From Buddleja alternifolia (Eukaryota > Streptophyta > Magnoliopsida > Lamiales > Scrophulariaceae), in assembly GCA_019426215.1 (NCBI GenBank), contig CM033394.1:43956423-44020422 (forward strand): a stretch of DNA of 64,000 nucleotides, given 5' to 3'. Made by a program: the position numbers and the translations under genes. The notes beneath the pieces are model-generated. The model did not search any database and had not been told where the DNA came from. It was given only the letters and a program-made list of their open reading frames with translations. Numbering within the stretch: position 1 is the first letter of the stretch; every line of letters begins with the position of its first letter. Positions 11,746 to 22,837 of this stretch are shown one piece after another.

Positions 11746-13665
11746 CTATGAATGTAATGAAATACTTTTTCCACCTCTAGTTTGCACAAACTTCAAATCA
11801 CAGATATCACTGTGAATAAGTTCTAGAGGTGCGGTGTTTCTTTCCACTGAAGGAAATGGTTGTTTGACTAGCTTTGCCTCAACACAAATTTCACATTTAT
11901 GTTCATTTTCAACTTTAAAAGTTGGTAATAAATTCAAGTTGATCAATCTTCGAATAGTATTATAATTGACATGTCCTAGTCTAACATGCCACAAATTAGA
12001 ATACTCAAGCAAATAAATAGAATTCTCAATCCTTTTATTTCCACCGTTTTCAATTACAAGAGAGCGAATTACATTCATTACATTCATTTTGAAAAGGCCC
12101 TGCTCAAGGTAACATTTTCCTACATAAATTCCTCTCTTAATCAAAGAAAACCTATCAGCTTCGAAGACAATCTTGAACCCATTCTTGACCAAAGCTGAAC
12201 CGGATACCAAATTCTTTCGAATCTCCGGAACATGAAGAACTTTAGTCAATGTCAGTTCTTTGCCTGAAGTCATCTGCAGCACAACTTTCCCCATTCCAAC
12301 CACTGGTGAAGTGGCTGAATTTCCCATAAACAATCTTCGTCCTTCAGTTGGGGAATAGGACGAGAAAGCATCTCTGTCGAAACAGATATGGCGAGTAGCC
12401 CCAGTGTCTATGAACCACTCCCTCGAGTTGTCCACCATATTGGCTTCGAACACGACGACAGTCAGATCAAGATTAGTTAGATCGATTGGCACCTGTTTAT
12501 TTGACAGGTCGGCAATTAACTCGTTGATGCCCTGGACATCATCAACAGCTAAGTGCACATGATTTTGCACCTGGTTCGGAACCCTGTTCTGAACCTGATT
12601 CTTGCCTTTATACTTGCCAGAACCTTTCTTTCGTGACTGATAATTAATTTTCTTGGGCTGTCTACAGTCTTTAGCCCAATGACCAGTACAGCCGCAATTA
12701 AAGCAACCACCGTCAGAGCCGTTACCATGTTTCGGCTTTCCTTTCCCAGCTTGATTTTTCTGGGACTGAAAATTCCCTTGGAACTTTCTTTTTCGGTTAG
12801 AACTTTTCGGAACTTCAACGACGTTAGCCATTGGTGGAACAGGAGCCCTTCTGATAGAAACCCGGTTGTCTTCCTCAATTCTGAGCCTGACAACCAACTC
12901 TTCTAAGCTCATCTCCTTTCGTTTATGCCTTAGGTAGTTCTTGAATTCATTCCATGAGGGCGGTAATTTTTCAATCACAGACCCCACTTGAAAATTCTCA
13001 CTCAAAGCCATTCCCTCGGCATGAACTTCATGTATTATAATCTGAAGCTCTTGGACCTGGCTTACGACGGATTTAGAGTCCATCATTTTGAAGTCTAAGA
13101 ACTTTGCGACCATGAACTTTTTCAGTCCAGCGTCCTCAGTTCTATACTTCTTATGTAATGCCTCCCAGAGGTCTTTTGACGATTTCATGGAATGATGAAC
13201 ACTATAAAGTGAATCATCCAAACCACTGAGCACGTAATTCCTGCAAAGGAAATCACAGTGTTGCCAGGCATCATATGCCGTTCTCATTTGAACATCGTCA
13301 GAATCTTCAGGGACAGACGGGGCGTCTTCCCGTAAGAACCTTGCCAGGTTCAAAGTAGTTAGATAAAAAAGCATCTTTTGTTGCCAACGTTTGAAGTCAA
13401 CCCCGCTGAACTTCGTTGGCCTTTCAGCCTGCGCCGGGATACTTGTATTCACCGGTGGTACAATCGGAGTTAGCCTTTCAGTCCGAGCCTGAATTATCGG
13501 AATAACTGGAGTTACAACCAGTGTATTCGGATCAGAGCCTGAACCGGACCTAACCCCTGAACCCGAGGCAAAACCAGAAGGAAGACCAAGATCGAGACCA
13601 GCTCCAGGTCCAAGTCCAAAGTCGAGAGCAGCAGCAGCATTTTCATTAGAATCGAAATGAGCCAT
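11746..13665 (-). pseudogene. gag: Copia-1 gag, protease and N-terminal integrase
   Basis: A 639-codon frame starting [10 protein letters not shown], about 60 bp inside the 5' LTR. Residues 1-80 are low-complexity (Gly/Ser/Ala, then Pro/Ile). UBN2-type gag follows (about 82-270; [14 protein letters not shown]). A CCHC zinc knuckle lies at 321-334 (C321, C324, H329, C334) after a basic stretch. The protease active site is DTGA at 420-423 within [12 protein letters not shown]. The GAG-pre-integrase zinc region ([10 protein letters not shown]...CEICVEAK) and the first integrase Asp (HSDICD) lie near the C-terminus. The last residues are out of frame after the T-run at 11766-11770; the rest of pol continues in another frame. 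Confidence 0.93.
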
Positions 13666-13723
13666 TTCCAGAATGTTCGAACAAGCACAAAAATTAACAA
13701 CAAAATAGATATAGCTTTAAGCT

Positions 13724-14782
13724 TGTTGCAAACCTGTGCACTTTGTAAGAAAATTTCTGAAAATAGTAAGACGACGAACAATATTACAATCGAGGCGAGA
13801 GATGAACTCTCTATCCTTAAAGCTATATTGCCCCGCCTACGGTGGTACGGGATCGTGCAATTAACTTCCCAAGATACAACGATTATATATTTGTAATTGA
13901 ACCACTTCAAGAACAAAACCCACGAACTATATTTGCCTAAGAACTCTCAGATTTTTTATGTATGTAGAATGCTTTGAGACAATGCAGAATTGTTTTCTAT
14001 TTTTGGTGTGGTTTGAACACAACCTGGGAGAGCCTTTTTATAGGCAAAAAAACCAGATTGAAAACCAAAATAGAAAGCCAAAAAGAATCAGCTGATGAAT
14101 GTCAAAAGTTTCGGCTCTAAAAGAAACAAAACACTTCAACTTTCGGCTGGAGACAGGTAAGGAAACGTCTGAAATCTTCTGCATGAGAAAGGAACAGGAG
14201 ACATGCCTTGCTGGTTTTCTAGAAGAAGAAACTGGAAATAGGCCTAAATTAATTAGTTAATTTTGGCCCAAAAGAGAACTGGGCCCAATTAATCAAATTA
14301 ATTAAACTTTGGCTCAAAAAGATAAGAAGAGGTCCAAAGCCCAACAACCACACATCTCAGCCAAAGCCCAAAGCCCAAAGCCCAACGACCCGCGACCCGG
14401 TCCGGTCCACCGGACCGCCCGAGTGAGGAGCTAAGAAATTGGGCCAAGACACAATTACATAGCTCTTCCCCCCTTCACACAAAGGACCAAAGTGGATGAC
14501 CCAAAGGGCCAACCCTTTACCTTTAGGCAAATGTATATAAACTCATACAACTTATGGTTTATATCCAATGTGGGATATACACATTCAAACACCCAACATT
14601 AGCAATTAATTTCTCATTCGTTTCAACTCCGAATTGAGAAATTCGAAATGCTAAACTAATCTACTCTCGGAGTAGAATAAAAATATCCAATACAACTTAG
14701 TATCCCCGATACTTATGGTGTTCGAATTTCATACGCAAAAGTGGTGTTCACACACTTTCTCATATACCCACAAATGCCAACA
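13724..14782 (-). repeat. Copia-1 5' LTR
   Basis: 1059 bp, nearly identical to 7795-8860, with the same TG...CA ends. It contains the phrase ATCCAATGTGGGATATACAC also present in the partner, a stretch often seen near plant LTR promoters. Upstream of gag, positions 13666-13723 show no canonical Met-tRNA primer site. Confidence 0.93.
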
Positions 14783-14887
14783 CTTACTACATCGTTTGAG
14801 TCGATATGAATTGTATTGTTCTAAGCGTTGCAAACTTTCGATTGAATGATATATAAGACCGATTTTTCTTTAAAAAAAACGAACTAC

Positions 14888-17800
14888 GGTACAATTAAAA
14901 TTGGAGGAATGAAGTGATAATTGAATTCACCTAATTTCATGTTACTTTAAGCAATTCAATTCAAACCTTTGAAAGAATATGAGCATGAGGTGATTTTTAG
15001 TAAGTCAAAAGCCTTGAGAATTAGTTCACTAAGAACTAATTTTAGCTTTTATTGTAAATCGAATTATAAAACAATTTGACATATTTTATATTCACACACA
15101 TATATATCAACTCTACAATTGAATTGAATCTACCTAATGGGAAATCTAACTCGAGTCGAATTTGTCAAAATCCAATTTTTTAATGAAACAATCGATGTTA
15201 TCTTGATCTAGTAATATGACTGTGGTCCGAAACTCTATATGTTCTTTGGTGCTCACACTTATGTATGCGTGGGTATATTTGTTCTACTTTGATAAAAGTT
15301 AGTTTATAGTCATTAATTGTATTTGATCAATTATTTACATGGTCTTAAATTTTCTACGAAATTCCCAAATTTTGACCGAAATTTTGGATTTCAATCCAAT
15401 GTTGCAGAATATCTCTCGAAATTTTCCAATATTTTTGTTGAAATCCAAAATTTAAAATAATATTACATTAAATTTGTAAAATATCCAATGAAATTTTGAC
15501 CGAAATATGAAATTTTCCAAAATTTAAAATAATATCTAATTATTTTATTTTTTAAATATTTTATATTTAAAAATAACGTTCCAAATGGGTCCACATTTAT
15601 TATAGCATTATAGTAGAGTTTGGCCTACAATTCACTATTACATTTAGACTAGCTTATAACAAGATTGAAAAAATACAATCCAAGAAAATGTTATTTCATC
15701 AATCTTATAAATGTTTGATAAATTTGGCCCCGGGTTCCTTTCACAAAGCATAAGCTTTTTTTAGTTTGGGTTCTTTAAAAAAAATAGCATTTTAGGTAAT
15801 GCTTATGAGATTGAACATGGAGTCCTTTTCAAATTCCAACTATAGCAGCTTGATTTCAATATTCCAAAAAATTCCAAATGATTTTTAAAATGATGATTTA
15901 TATTAAAATTCTGATACTTTATTTTAATGAAGTTCCTATGAAATTTAATTATTACTATACTCTCAAATCATATTTATTATATATTTTTCACATCAGATTA
16001 TGGTCCTACCACTTAACAAAACTCACTATACATATATTATATATACAATATCATTAATGTAAAAGATCGATAATCATGGTAATTAAAGTTATCCAACGTT
16101 TTGTTGAAATTTTTTAAGTATTTGTATACATTTCAATGATTGATCTAAAATCGAAAACCGAAGTTTTGGATATTCCCGAAATTTTCATCGAAATTTCAGT
16201 AAATTTACTACCACAAAATTTACACTGATACCGAAATCTAATACATTGGTTATTTATATCTGATGTATCTCAATGATATCATTTTTCTTTTAAAAAGATT
16301 GTTTGACGACGAATGAATTATACTTGTCATGTGCTTAATGTACACTTCACGTGGAACGACCAATGCTCACAAAGTATGTGCATGAATAACAGTTGCAGCA
16401 ATACGATCGGTTAAATAACTTGGATTCGATCAAATCAAATCTCGATAATTTTGCATGTATTTTAGCATGACTCCAAATAACTACCGTGTCCCTCCTGTTA
16501 CTTGACTGCAAATCGCATGTTTTTTTCTGAAAGGTTGCTGCACTGATCAAAAGTTGATTTGATCGCAATAATGAAAGTTTTCATATAATTGAGAAAGGGT
16601 ATATGATGAAGAGAGGACTATCACAAAATGACACAAACGGGCATATTTCTCTTTACAGTTGTGAGTTGTGAATAAGAAAGCATACGACAAAAGCAAAATT
16701 AGTAATAATAATAGGCTGCTTCTTTTACAGCCTTTACTTGTATTGTCAATTGTCAATTTCTATTTTATTTAGGACCCACCCTTAGCTTGTAAGGTGGATA
16801 AATTGATCGACATAACAAAAAGGGCAAAAAAATGAAGAAGAAATTTGGTCTAATTTAACGGTCAGGATCAAAATCGTCAACCATACTAAATGCTGGCGAA
16901 TGTGATTGGAAAAAACCGGGTCCAAAAATGCAAAAAAAACAAATATATATATATATATATATAGAAATATAGATATATATAATACAGGTTGAGCTAGTTG
17001 AATTTTTTTTTATGCTTAAGCAAAATTGATCATTATAACAACAACAAAAAAAATGCATTTGAATGAGGTTGAAGACTTTTTTATGCTTAGTCTTTTCAAT
17101 AATTTGGTTTCCTTTGTCTGATCGAAGTGTCACATTATTTGAGCTGATCATATGACAATTTTTTAGAAATAGTAAAATGTTGTTTAAATATTCATGTTCA
17201 AACTGAAATTAATTGCAATGCTGATAATCTTAACTTTTTTTTATTAAAGTAAATTTACTAAAGTTTGATCAAGGTAGAAATTTTTTGTGTGGTTTATCAT
17301 TGAATCTTTAATTACATGAAACGAATTGACCAATGAATGCCCTCAACAAGTTCGGACCAATATACCATACAAACAATCTAAAGTTATTTTTCTATCGTAA
17401 TGATCACTGATTACTATTGTAAGCGCAAACTCTGTGGTGGATAATCGAACTTTCCTTTAGTAAAGTAAAAGAAATAGCACGACATCCATATTGTGTGTGA
17501 TCATATGGACATCTGTAGTTAAGATGACGACATCATTTTTAGATTTTTTTTCACAATACAAGTTTTTCTCTCTATATATTTTAATCATCCATTTATACAC
17601 TTATTACATATCTATATATACGTATAAGAGGAAGTGTTAACCAGAGTGTTACAAAAGATTTGATTCGCAATCTAGGAAGTTTTGATTGGACTCTAGTGTT
17701 ACGCTAAAGTAAACACATCACAATTATTCATTAAAATGCCCACCAAACTTAATCTCCTATATATCCCATAATGTCATTGATTCATAGATTATATATTATT

Positions 17801-18217
17801 AGAAATAATAATAACAATAATTATAATATATTATATAACAAAACCCAACACAATGGTAAAATTTCCCAACTATTTTTTTTGATAAATAATGTGAGATTTT
17901 TAGGAAAACTCCAAATCTCCATATTTAATATTTATCTTAATACATATATATCTCACGAGAAAGTATCAAACAGACAGCTCCCAAAGCACCAAAAAAACAA
18001 CTTTGCTTTTCTCTGCACATTGGCTGTTTTCCGTGTCATACAAAAAGACACAATTATTTATATTACATGGCTCCATGCCCCAAATTTGTCACTCCCAATC
18101 CCAAACTATAAATAATAAACAACAAATCAACAAACACTTCCTCATAAAACTCAAATCAACATTAAGAGCCAAAAAAATAATAATTATCCCTTAATGTGTG
18201 AATTGTAACTCAATGAG
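14888..18217. other. Long AT-rich intergenic stretch downstream of the protease gene
   Basis: No coding sequence could be supported. Repeated CGAAATTT/AAATTTCG phrases between about 15350-15550 and 16150-16240 suggest the two ends of an old non-autonomous DNA element, without resolvable termini. A TA microsatellite lies at about 16943-16962. The final few hundred bases would contain the 3' UTR of the aspartic protease (minus strand); no polyadenylation signal stood out. Confidence 0.45.
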
Positions 18218-19576
18218 TTATGGCACACCGCAACCGTGTCGCGTAAACCCTAGACGAGACCGATCCTTATCAAACTCGAACGTGAATCCTTGTTGCATTA
18301 AGTTTCCAAACACCGAAAAGCCCTCGACCGTTGTAACGGGTTGCAATGCCAAGCATTTGACCCCCTCTGCCGTGTCGATGAAATAATTACTAGGCGGTGG
18401 TGAGAATACCGAGCCACCACTGAGATTGAAACTAAGTCGGGGCAAAATCGTCCTTGATATGCCCGATACGTTTAGGCACAAGTCGAACCCTGGACTCGGC
18501 TGACCCGACCTAGGCAACTTCACAAGCCGCTCGAACTCGGCTAGGATTCTTCGGTAAGCCGGCTCGGGTAGAAAAGTCAAGGTTGTCCCCGAGTCCAATA
18601 CGGTCCCACCATTTCCCAACTCATTGATGGCCCACACCGCGGGGTTAATACGTAATTTCACATCGTTTATAAGTACACTCTCAATGCCAATGTAGTAAAA
18701 TGTTGGGGAAAGAGGGTTAACTAGTAGGGGAGTGTAGCTTAGTTTGGTACGTGCTACGGCGCCGTTTCGTGAGCCGCCGCCGCCGATTAAGAGATAGCTA
18801 GTTGGTGGTGGGGCAAGCGTGAAATCCATTAAGCAATAAGAAAACTTGTGGCCAAAAGCCCGGCCCAATTGAGATGAAAACGAAATCGGGCCTCGGCCCA
18901 AGCCCAAAACTCCATGGGCTCCATTGAAGGCCGGGCCCGAAACACTCGGCCCGGAATTCCAAAACCCACATCCGAAAGACAAATGCTGAAACTTCACTAG
19001 CTTAGCTGCGCTAGTATTAAACGTCGTCGTTTCATGTGAGAAGAACCCGTTAGTGATAGACCCGTCGGAGTAGGAGTATTCATAGCGGCACGTGCTGTGG
19101 CGGCGCGTGTGGTTACAATGCGGGGCGTTTTTAGGGTGTGGGACGAGGTTACAACTCCGGTCGAAGCAGTGGTAGGGTGAGAATGTGGCGGAGTGGCGGG
19201 GGAAGAAGGAGGCGGCGCGTGAGGAGCAATGGCGGCGGCAGGCGGAGCAGGATACCCAGGTGAGGTCGCTGCCGGTATCGGCGACGAGGAGGAGGCGTTG
19301 CGGCGGGGTGCCGAGGTGGAGGGAGACGAGGTACTGGCCGGAGCCGGAGGATGCGGCGGAGTTGACGGGGAGCTGGGGGTGGAGGTGTTTGTGGAGGGCG
19401 GAGAAGAGGGTGGAGAGGCGGTGGTTGTCGGCGGAGAGGGCCTCCGATGGTGCAGGAGGGAAAGGGTTTTTGTGGAGGAGTGGAAGTTTGAGGGGGGTTT
19501 GGACGGCGGCGGCGACGGCGACGGAGGAGAGGAAGAGTGTAAGAAAGATGGACAAACGGGATGAAATCAATGCCAT
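18218..19576 (-). CDS. Nepenthesin-like (A1 family) aspartic protease, secreted
   Basis: An intact intronless gene of 452 codons from the chosen start. The frame opens 17 codons earlier (19627), but the Met at 19576 gives a standard signal peptide (MALISSRLSIFLTLFL then SSVAVAAA), so it is preferred. Counting from that Met, catalytic Asp100 lies in ADTGSDLTW and Asp328 in LDSGTTLTF, the two lobes of a pepsin-fold enzyme; the flap Tyr is in YSYSDGS. A Cys-rich insert after the first Asp (CSACRRHC...CFDRSC...CNH) is typical of plant atypical/nepenthesin-type proteases, and the protein lacks the plant-specific insert of typical phytepsins. Expected role: an endopeptidase acting in the cell wall, apoplast or vacuole; substrate unknown. 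It resembles single-exon Arabidopsis proteins of the At3g25700 type (from memory). The coding DNA is much more GC-rich than its surroundings. It is the only intact host gene seen here. Confidence 0.93.
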   Translation of the reverse strand: MALISSRLSIFLTLFLSSVAVAAAVQTPLKLPLLHKNPFPPAPSEALSADNHRLSTLFSALHKHLHPQLPVNSAASSGSGQYLVSLHLGTPPQRLLLVADTGSDLTWVSCSACRRHCSSRAASFFPRHSATFSPYHCFDRSCNLVPHPKNAPHCNHTRRHSTCRYEYSYSDGSITNGFFSHETTTFNTSAAKLVKFQHLSFGCGFWNSGPSVSGPAFNGAHGVLGLGRGPISFSSQLGRAFGHKFSYCLMDFTLAPPPTSYLLIGGGGSRNGAVARTKLSYTPLLVNPLSPTFYYIGIESVLINDVKLRINPAVWAINELGNGGTVLDSGTTLTFLPEPAYRRILAEFERLVKLPRSGQPSPGFDLCLNVSGISRTILPRLSFNLSGGSVFSPPPSNYFIDTAEGVKCLALQPVTTVEGFSVFGNLMQQGFTFEFDKDRSRLGFTRHGCGVP

Positions 19577-19633
19577 TAACATTGTTGGATGAAGATTCGA
19601 CATGCAAATGTTCATGTATAGAGACATGAGATG

Positions 19634-19683
19634 TGGGGGTGCGGGGGTAGGGGTAGGGGTGGGGTGGGGTGGGGGTGAGGGGG
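19634..19683 (+). promoter_or_regulatory. G-run tract upstream of the aspartic protease
   Basis: The plus strand carries about eight runs of four to five G with spacers of one to three bases (GGGGTAGGGGTAGGGGTGGG style), about 60-110 bp before the chosen start codon. The gene is on the minus strand, so the runs lie on the template strand and the transcript or promoter is C-rich. A TTAAATAC box on the minus strand at about 19727-19734 could be its TATA element, which would put the tract in the 5' UTR. G-quadruplex formation is an inference. Confidence 0.5.
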
Positions 19684-20607
19684 TATATTGGGGTTACATC
19701 GATATTGAAATTGTACGAATGGGAAGTATTTAAGAGAGACGTGTGAAAGAAAATTCCAAGAAGATGCCTCTTTGATTGTTTGTTTTGGGATTTTTTTAAA
19801 AAAATAAATAAATTGTTATTTCTTTCTAATATATATGAACCTTTTGGTTATGTATGAATGTGTTTTGGCCTCATTTTTAACTGTCATTTCCAGAAACATA
19901 AGAGAATATGAGTTTTTTTTAAAATTGGGTAAATGACATATTGCACTCTCGAATTGCCATCTCTTGGCACTTTGCACCCTCATAAAGTGAATTTAAACCA
20001 TCTAACTTATAAGAAAATGAGTTCACTCAATTTTTGGAGGGAAATTAAAGAAGGTAAACTTGTATTCAAGAAAACGTGAAAATCTGTAAAAGTTCGAAAG
20101 GCAAAATAATACCAAAAAAAGGTAAAAATGTTTAGAAGTCTTCTTAATTTTAGGGTCAGCCAATAAACTAAAATTTTTAAAATCCCCTCTTCAACAGCTA
20201 GAAAAACCATGGGAGAATATTCCATCATTGACCTCAAACCTGAATATCCCATCATTGTTGCTTCTACTTAAAAAGGGTTTTCAAACTGTTGAAAAAAGTA
20301 ATTTTAAAGATTTTAGTTTATTGACTAACCTCAAAATTGGAAGGACTTGTGCGGATTTTCACATTTTTATGGTATAATTTTGCTGTCAAACTTTGTAGGT
20401 TTTCACATTGTTTATCTTGGCACAATTCTACTTTTTTATTTATACAATTTTACCTTTCAAAACTGAGTAAACATATTTTTTGGTGAGTTAGATAGCTTTA
20501 GGGTACAAAATGCCAAATTATAAACAATTCAACAGTGTAAATTGTCAAAAATTAAATTCAATTATGCAAATTGCCAAAAAGTGGCAATTCAAGAATGCAA
20601 TCCGCTA

Positions 20608-21641
20608 TAATAGTGAAGCTGCAATTTTTCTCTCTCTTCTTGAGAGCTCGCTCTCTCTCTCTTTTTGAGAGTTTTTCTCTCTCTCTTCTTGAGAGCTCTC
20701 TCCACCACCTCCACAGCCTCCTCCACTGCGCCATCTTTTCTCTCCACCACCTCCATCGCGCCATCTCCCCTTAGCCTCGCCGTACCAGCTCTTTTCCATC
20801 ACGCCGCTTCCATGCCTTCGCCGTCCACTGCTACCCTTGCCATCAAGTTTCGCCGAGATCAGATCGAGCCGAACTCCATTGTCATGGAATTTTTGGGTGA
20901 ACCAAAGGACAGATCCGACGTCTTTATGGCCGGATCTGAGTTCTTTATGGTCGAATCTGAGCTCTCTCCACCATGGAAGCCACCTCTTGAACGGGGCTGA
21001 AAGGACCCATTTTGACCGAGAGCTTGGTCAACTCTTGGGTCGGATTTGGGACTCACCACATCTTCTTGATATGATTCTATTGTGGTGTTCTTTGCGTCCT
21101 AATTTCTGTTTTTTATTTGATTGTGTCATTTTTTCCTTTTCGTTTTGTTTGAGGCGTTGGGGTTTTGGTTTTTGCCAAAGGTGCTTCCTCGTAGGTGCCA
21201 AGTTTTTGGCCGTTCGAAGATTACATATTATTGATAGAACTTGCATGCATTGGTCTCCGCCAGAAATTGGGTGGGTGAAAATTATCTTTGATGGAACCCT
21301 TTTTCCTGACCCGAAAGGTGTAGGAGTGGGGATTGTTGCCCGGGCATTGGCGTGTGTAGATGGGCTTACTACGTTGAATTTGCAAGGTTGGAGTTATGTG
21401 GTTCTCGAGGGTGATTGTCTTTCCCTCTTTCAGAAAATTAATTCACCATCGGAAGACATGCCTTCTGTGGGTCTTTTCGTTTCTGTTTTTCGGTTGTTGT
21501 TTGTTTCGCTTAGAATTAGTATTTGTGTTGTTTGTTGTTTAGCATGTGGTGCTCATTTGTTTGTTCCCGGAGTTGTTTTGGGTTTGTTTGTGGCTGACTT
21601 AGCCTAATATATATTTACCGTTTCCTTTCAAAAAAAAAAAA
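20608..21641 (+). mobile_element. LINE-derived retroposon with poly-A tail and 17-bp target duplication
   Basis: AAGAATGCAATCCGCTA (20591-20607) and AAGAATGCAATCAGCTA (21642-21658) flank the unit with one mismatch, and a run of about 12 A ends it: the hallmark of target-primed reverse transcription. It starts with a CTCTCTC/GAGAG-rich leader. The 3' half encodes the RNase H-like segment found at the end of plant L1-type LINEs (WSPPEIGWVKIIFDG, then GWSYVVLEGDCLSLFQKINS), with the middle of that domain missing. No endonuclease or reverse transcriptase is present, so it is an internally deleted copy mobilised by another LINE's machinery. Confidence 0.8.
21230..21607 (+). pseudogene. Truncated LINE RNase H-like domain (RVT_3 type)
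   Basis: The end of a 256-codon frame (20837-21607). Only the part from about HWSPPEIGWVKIIFDG onward resembles a known domain: the start of a plant LINE RNase H, then a jump to the GDC-containing middle strand and helix. The segment between them, with most of the active-site residues, is absent. The final ~60 residues are hydrophobic and probably translate 3' UTR. The upstream part of the frame is leader sequence. It is unlikely to be functional. Confidence 0.6.
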
Positions 21642-21662
21642 AAGAATGCAATCAGCTAAGTA

Positions 21663-22364
21663 CCATTCAATTTTGTGTGAAAATGTAGACATATTTAGTT
21701 GTGTTCCTAAAAATGGTTTGAATTGATGATTACATTTACAGGGTTGGACAACGAGGAGTTGGCGCTCTTGGTGCGCTTGAGACTATAAGACTCTGGTCTA
21801 ATATTTTGGTGTTCATCAATAAATAAAACTTATATATCTTTAATAACAGTAAAGAAAATAATAACTTATATAATTTAAATACAAGTGTCTACACCAAAAG
21901 TTTGTTAGTCTAGTGACATCAACTTCTATTTTCATGTGAGAAGTCTTAGATTGAATTTCATCTTATATGGAGTCTTATAGAGTCTATGAGCCCCATGATT
22001 AAAAATTATCGACCCGAGTTTGTCGGGTCAGGGTATTCCCATTCATCTAGAATTAAAAATAAAAAATAAAAAAAATTACAAGTGTCTATTGTTTATTAAT
22101 GGTGTAATAATATTATAGAAAATTCGAAGAGCCCCAAAAAACCCTCCAATTCTGCAAACTGAAATTATTTTGTATTTATGTTGGAGATTTAAGGTTGTAT
22201 TTACTTTGTTTTTATGAAGAGAAAATACATATATATACATATATATTTATATTATGTTTAATTTCATTCAAAATTTGTGCGGTTTGGAGAGTGGCAAGGA
22301 TCCAATGATGTTCGAAAACCACATGGATGGTTATTGGCATTTAGCGTTTTGCCTTCACAACTGG
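21663..22364. other. Intergenic DNA, nothing recognised
   Basis: AT-rich, without credible open frames. Phrases such as CGACCCGAGTTTGTCGGGTC near 22011 form a short imperfect hairpin only. Confidence 0.5.
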
Positions 22365-22494
22365 CATTTTTGAGATTTCATTTTCGTATTTAATATTAAC
22401 TTTGTTAATAAATAAATAAATAATATATATATATATTATTTATTTATTTATTAACAAAGTTAATATTAAATACGAAAATGAAATCTCAAAAATG
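22365..22494. repeat. Perfect 130-bp palindrome
   Basis: Two 65-bp arms meet with no spacer at 22429/22430. The left arm begins CATTTTTGAGATTTCATTTT and the right arm ends with its exact reverse complement. The centre is TA-rich with TAAA/TTTA units. Flanking bases (G on the left, T on the right) do not pair, so the symmetry stops sharply. It has no coding content. Confidence 0.95.
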
Positions 22495-22837
22495 TATTAT
22501 TTATTTACTTCATTTATATTCCCGACGCTGATTTATAAAACCAGGACTAGTTTTCAAATAATCACGTAACAAGTCGTACAACTGACCAGCGTCTTAATAA
22601 ATAAGTGGATCTAAATTTTGTGTCATACGATTTAATTAATTGCACGTACAATTATGTTTGGACCATGATATAAGAAATTATTTGTCTTCAGATTTTCTAA
22701 ATTAAAGATACAAATATTATAAGACTGTCAAAGGCTCTCTCTCTTTGATTAATGGTGAAGCATAACAAAAAGTGTATATCGAGTCTTCTGTTTGACACGT
22801 TGTTTCATCTTCTATTTTATTTATTATATGTATATTA

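Larger units (their letters stand above)
7790..14787 (-). mobile_element. Copia-1: nearly complete Ty1/copia LTR retrotransposon
   Basis: Two near-identical LTRs (7795-8860 and 13724-14782) flank a gag-pol region read on the minus strand. CTTAC is duplicated outside both ends (7790-7794, 14783-14787). The order gag, zinc knuckle, protease, integrase, reverse transcriptase, RNase H defines Copia. A purine tract lies at the expected place before the 3' LTR (8861-8872), but no TGGTATCAGAGC-type primer site adjoins the 5' LTR. By eye the LTRs differ by roughly a dozen substitutions and three indels, suggesting a fairly recent insertion. One frameshift breaks the polyprotein. Confidence 0.95.
7352..14879 (+). 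mobile_element. Probable LINE/SINE-type retroposon, split by Copia-1
   Basis: With Copia-1 removed, what remains is about 440 bp on the left (7352-7789) plus about 97 bp on the right (14783-14879) ending in a short A-run. CGAACTAC occurs immediately before it (7344-7351) and immediately after the A-run (14880-14887), as expected for a retroposition target duplication. The left part begins with a TCTCTCTCC-rich leader and CTAAACCCTAG, similar in style to the leader of the LINE derivative at 20608. No protein can be recovered; a 60-codon frame at 7306-7488 crosses its boundary and is not supported. Confidence 0.35.
19932..21662. mobile_element. Old miniature element with ~100-bp inverted ends, split by a LINE derivative
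   Basis: The left end contains ATTGCACTCTCGAATTGCCA. Read in reverse from the right, the sequence before the LINE gives ATTGCATTCTTGAATTGCCA, and similarity continues for about 100 bp (for example CATCTAACTTATA against AGCTATCTAACTCACC). Without the LINE it is about 690 bp. No target duplication is fixed. It encodes no protein. Confidence 0.45.

Noticed and set aside
19149..19592. Three long frames (111-152 codons) on both strands
   Set aside because: Shadows of the GC-rich aspartic protease coding sequence.
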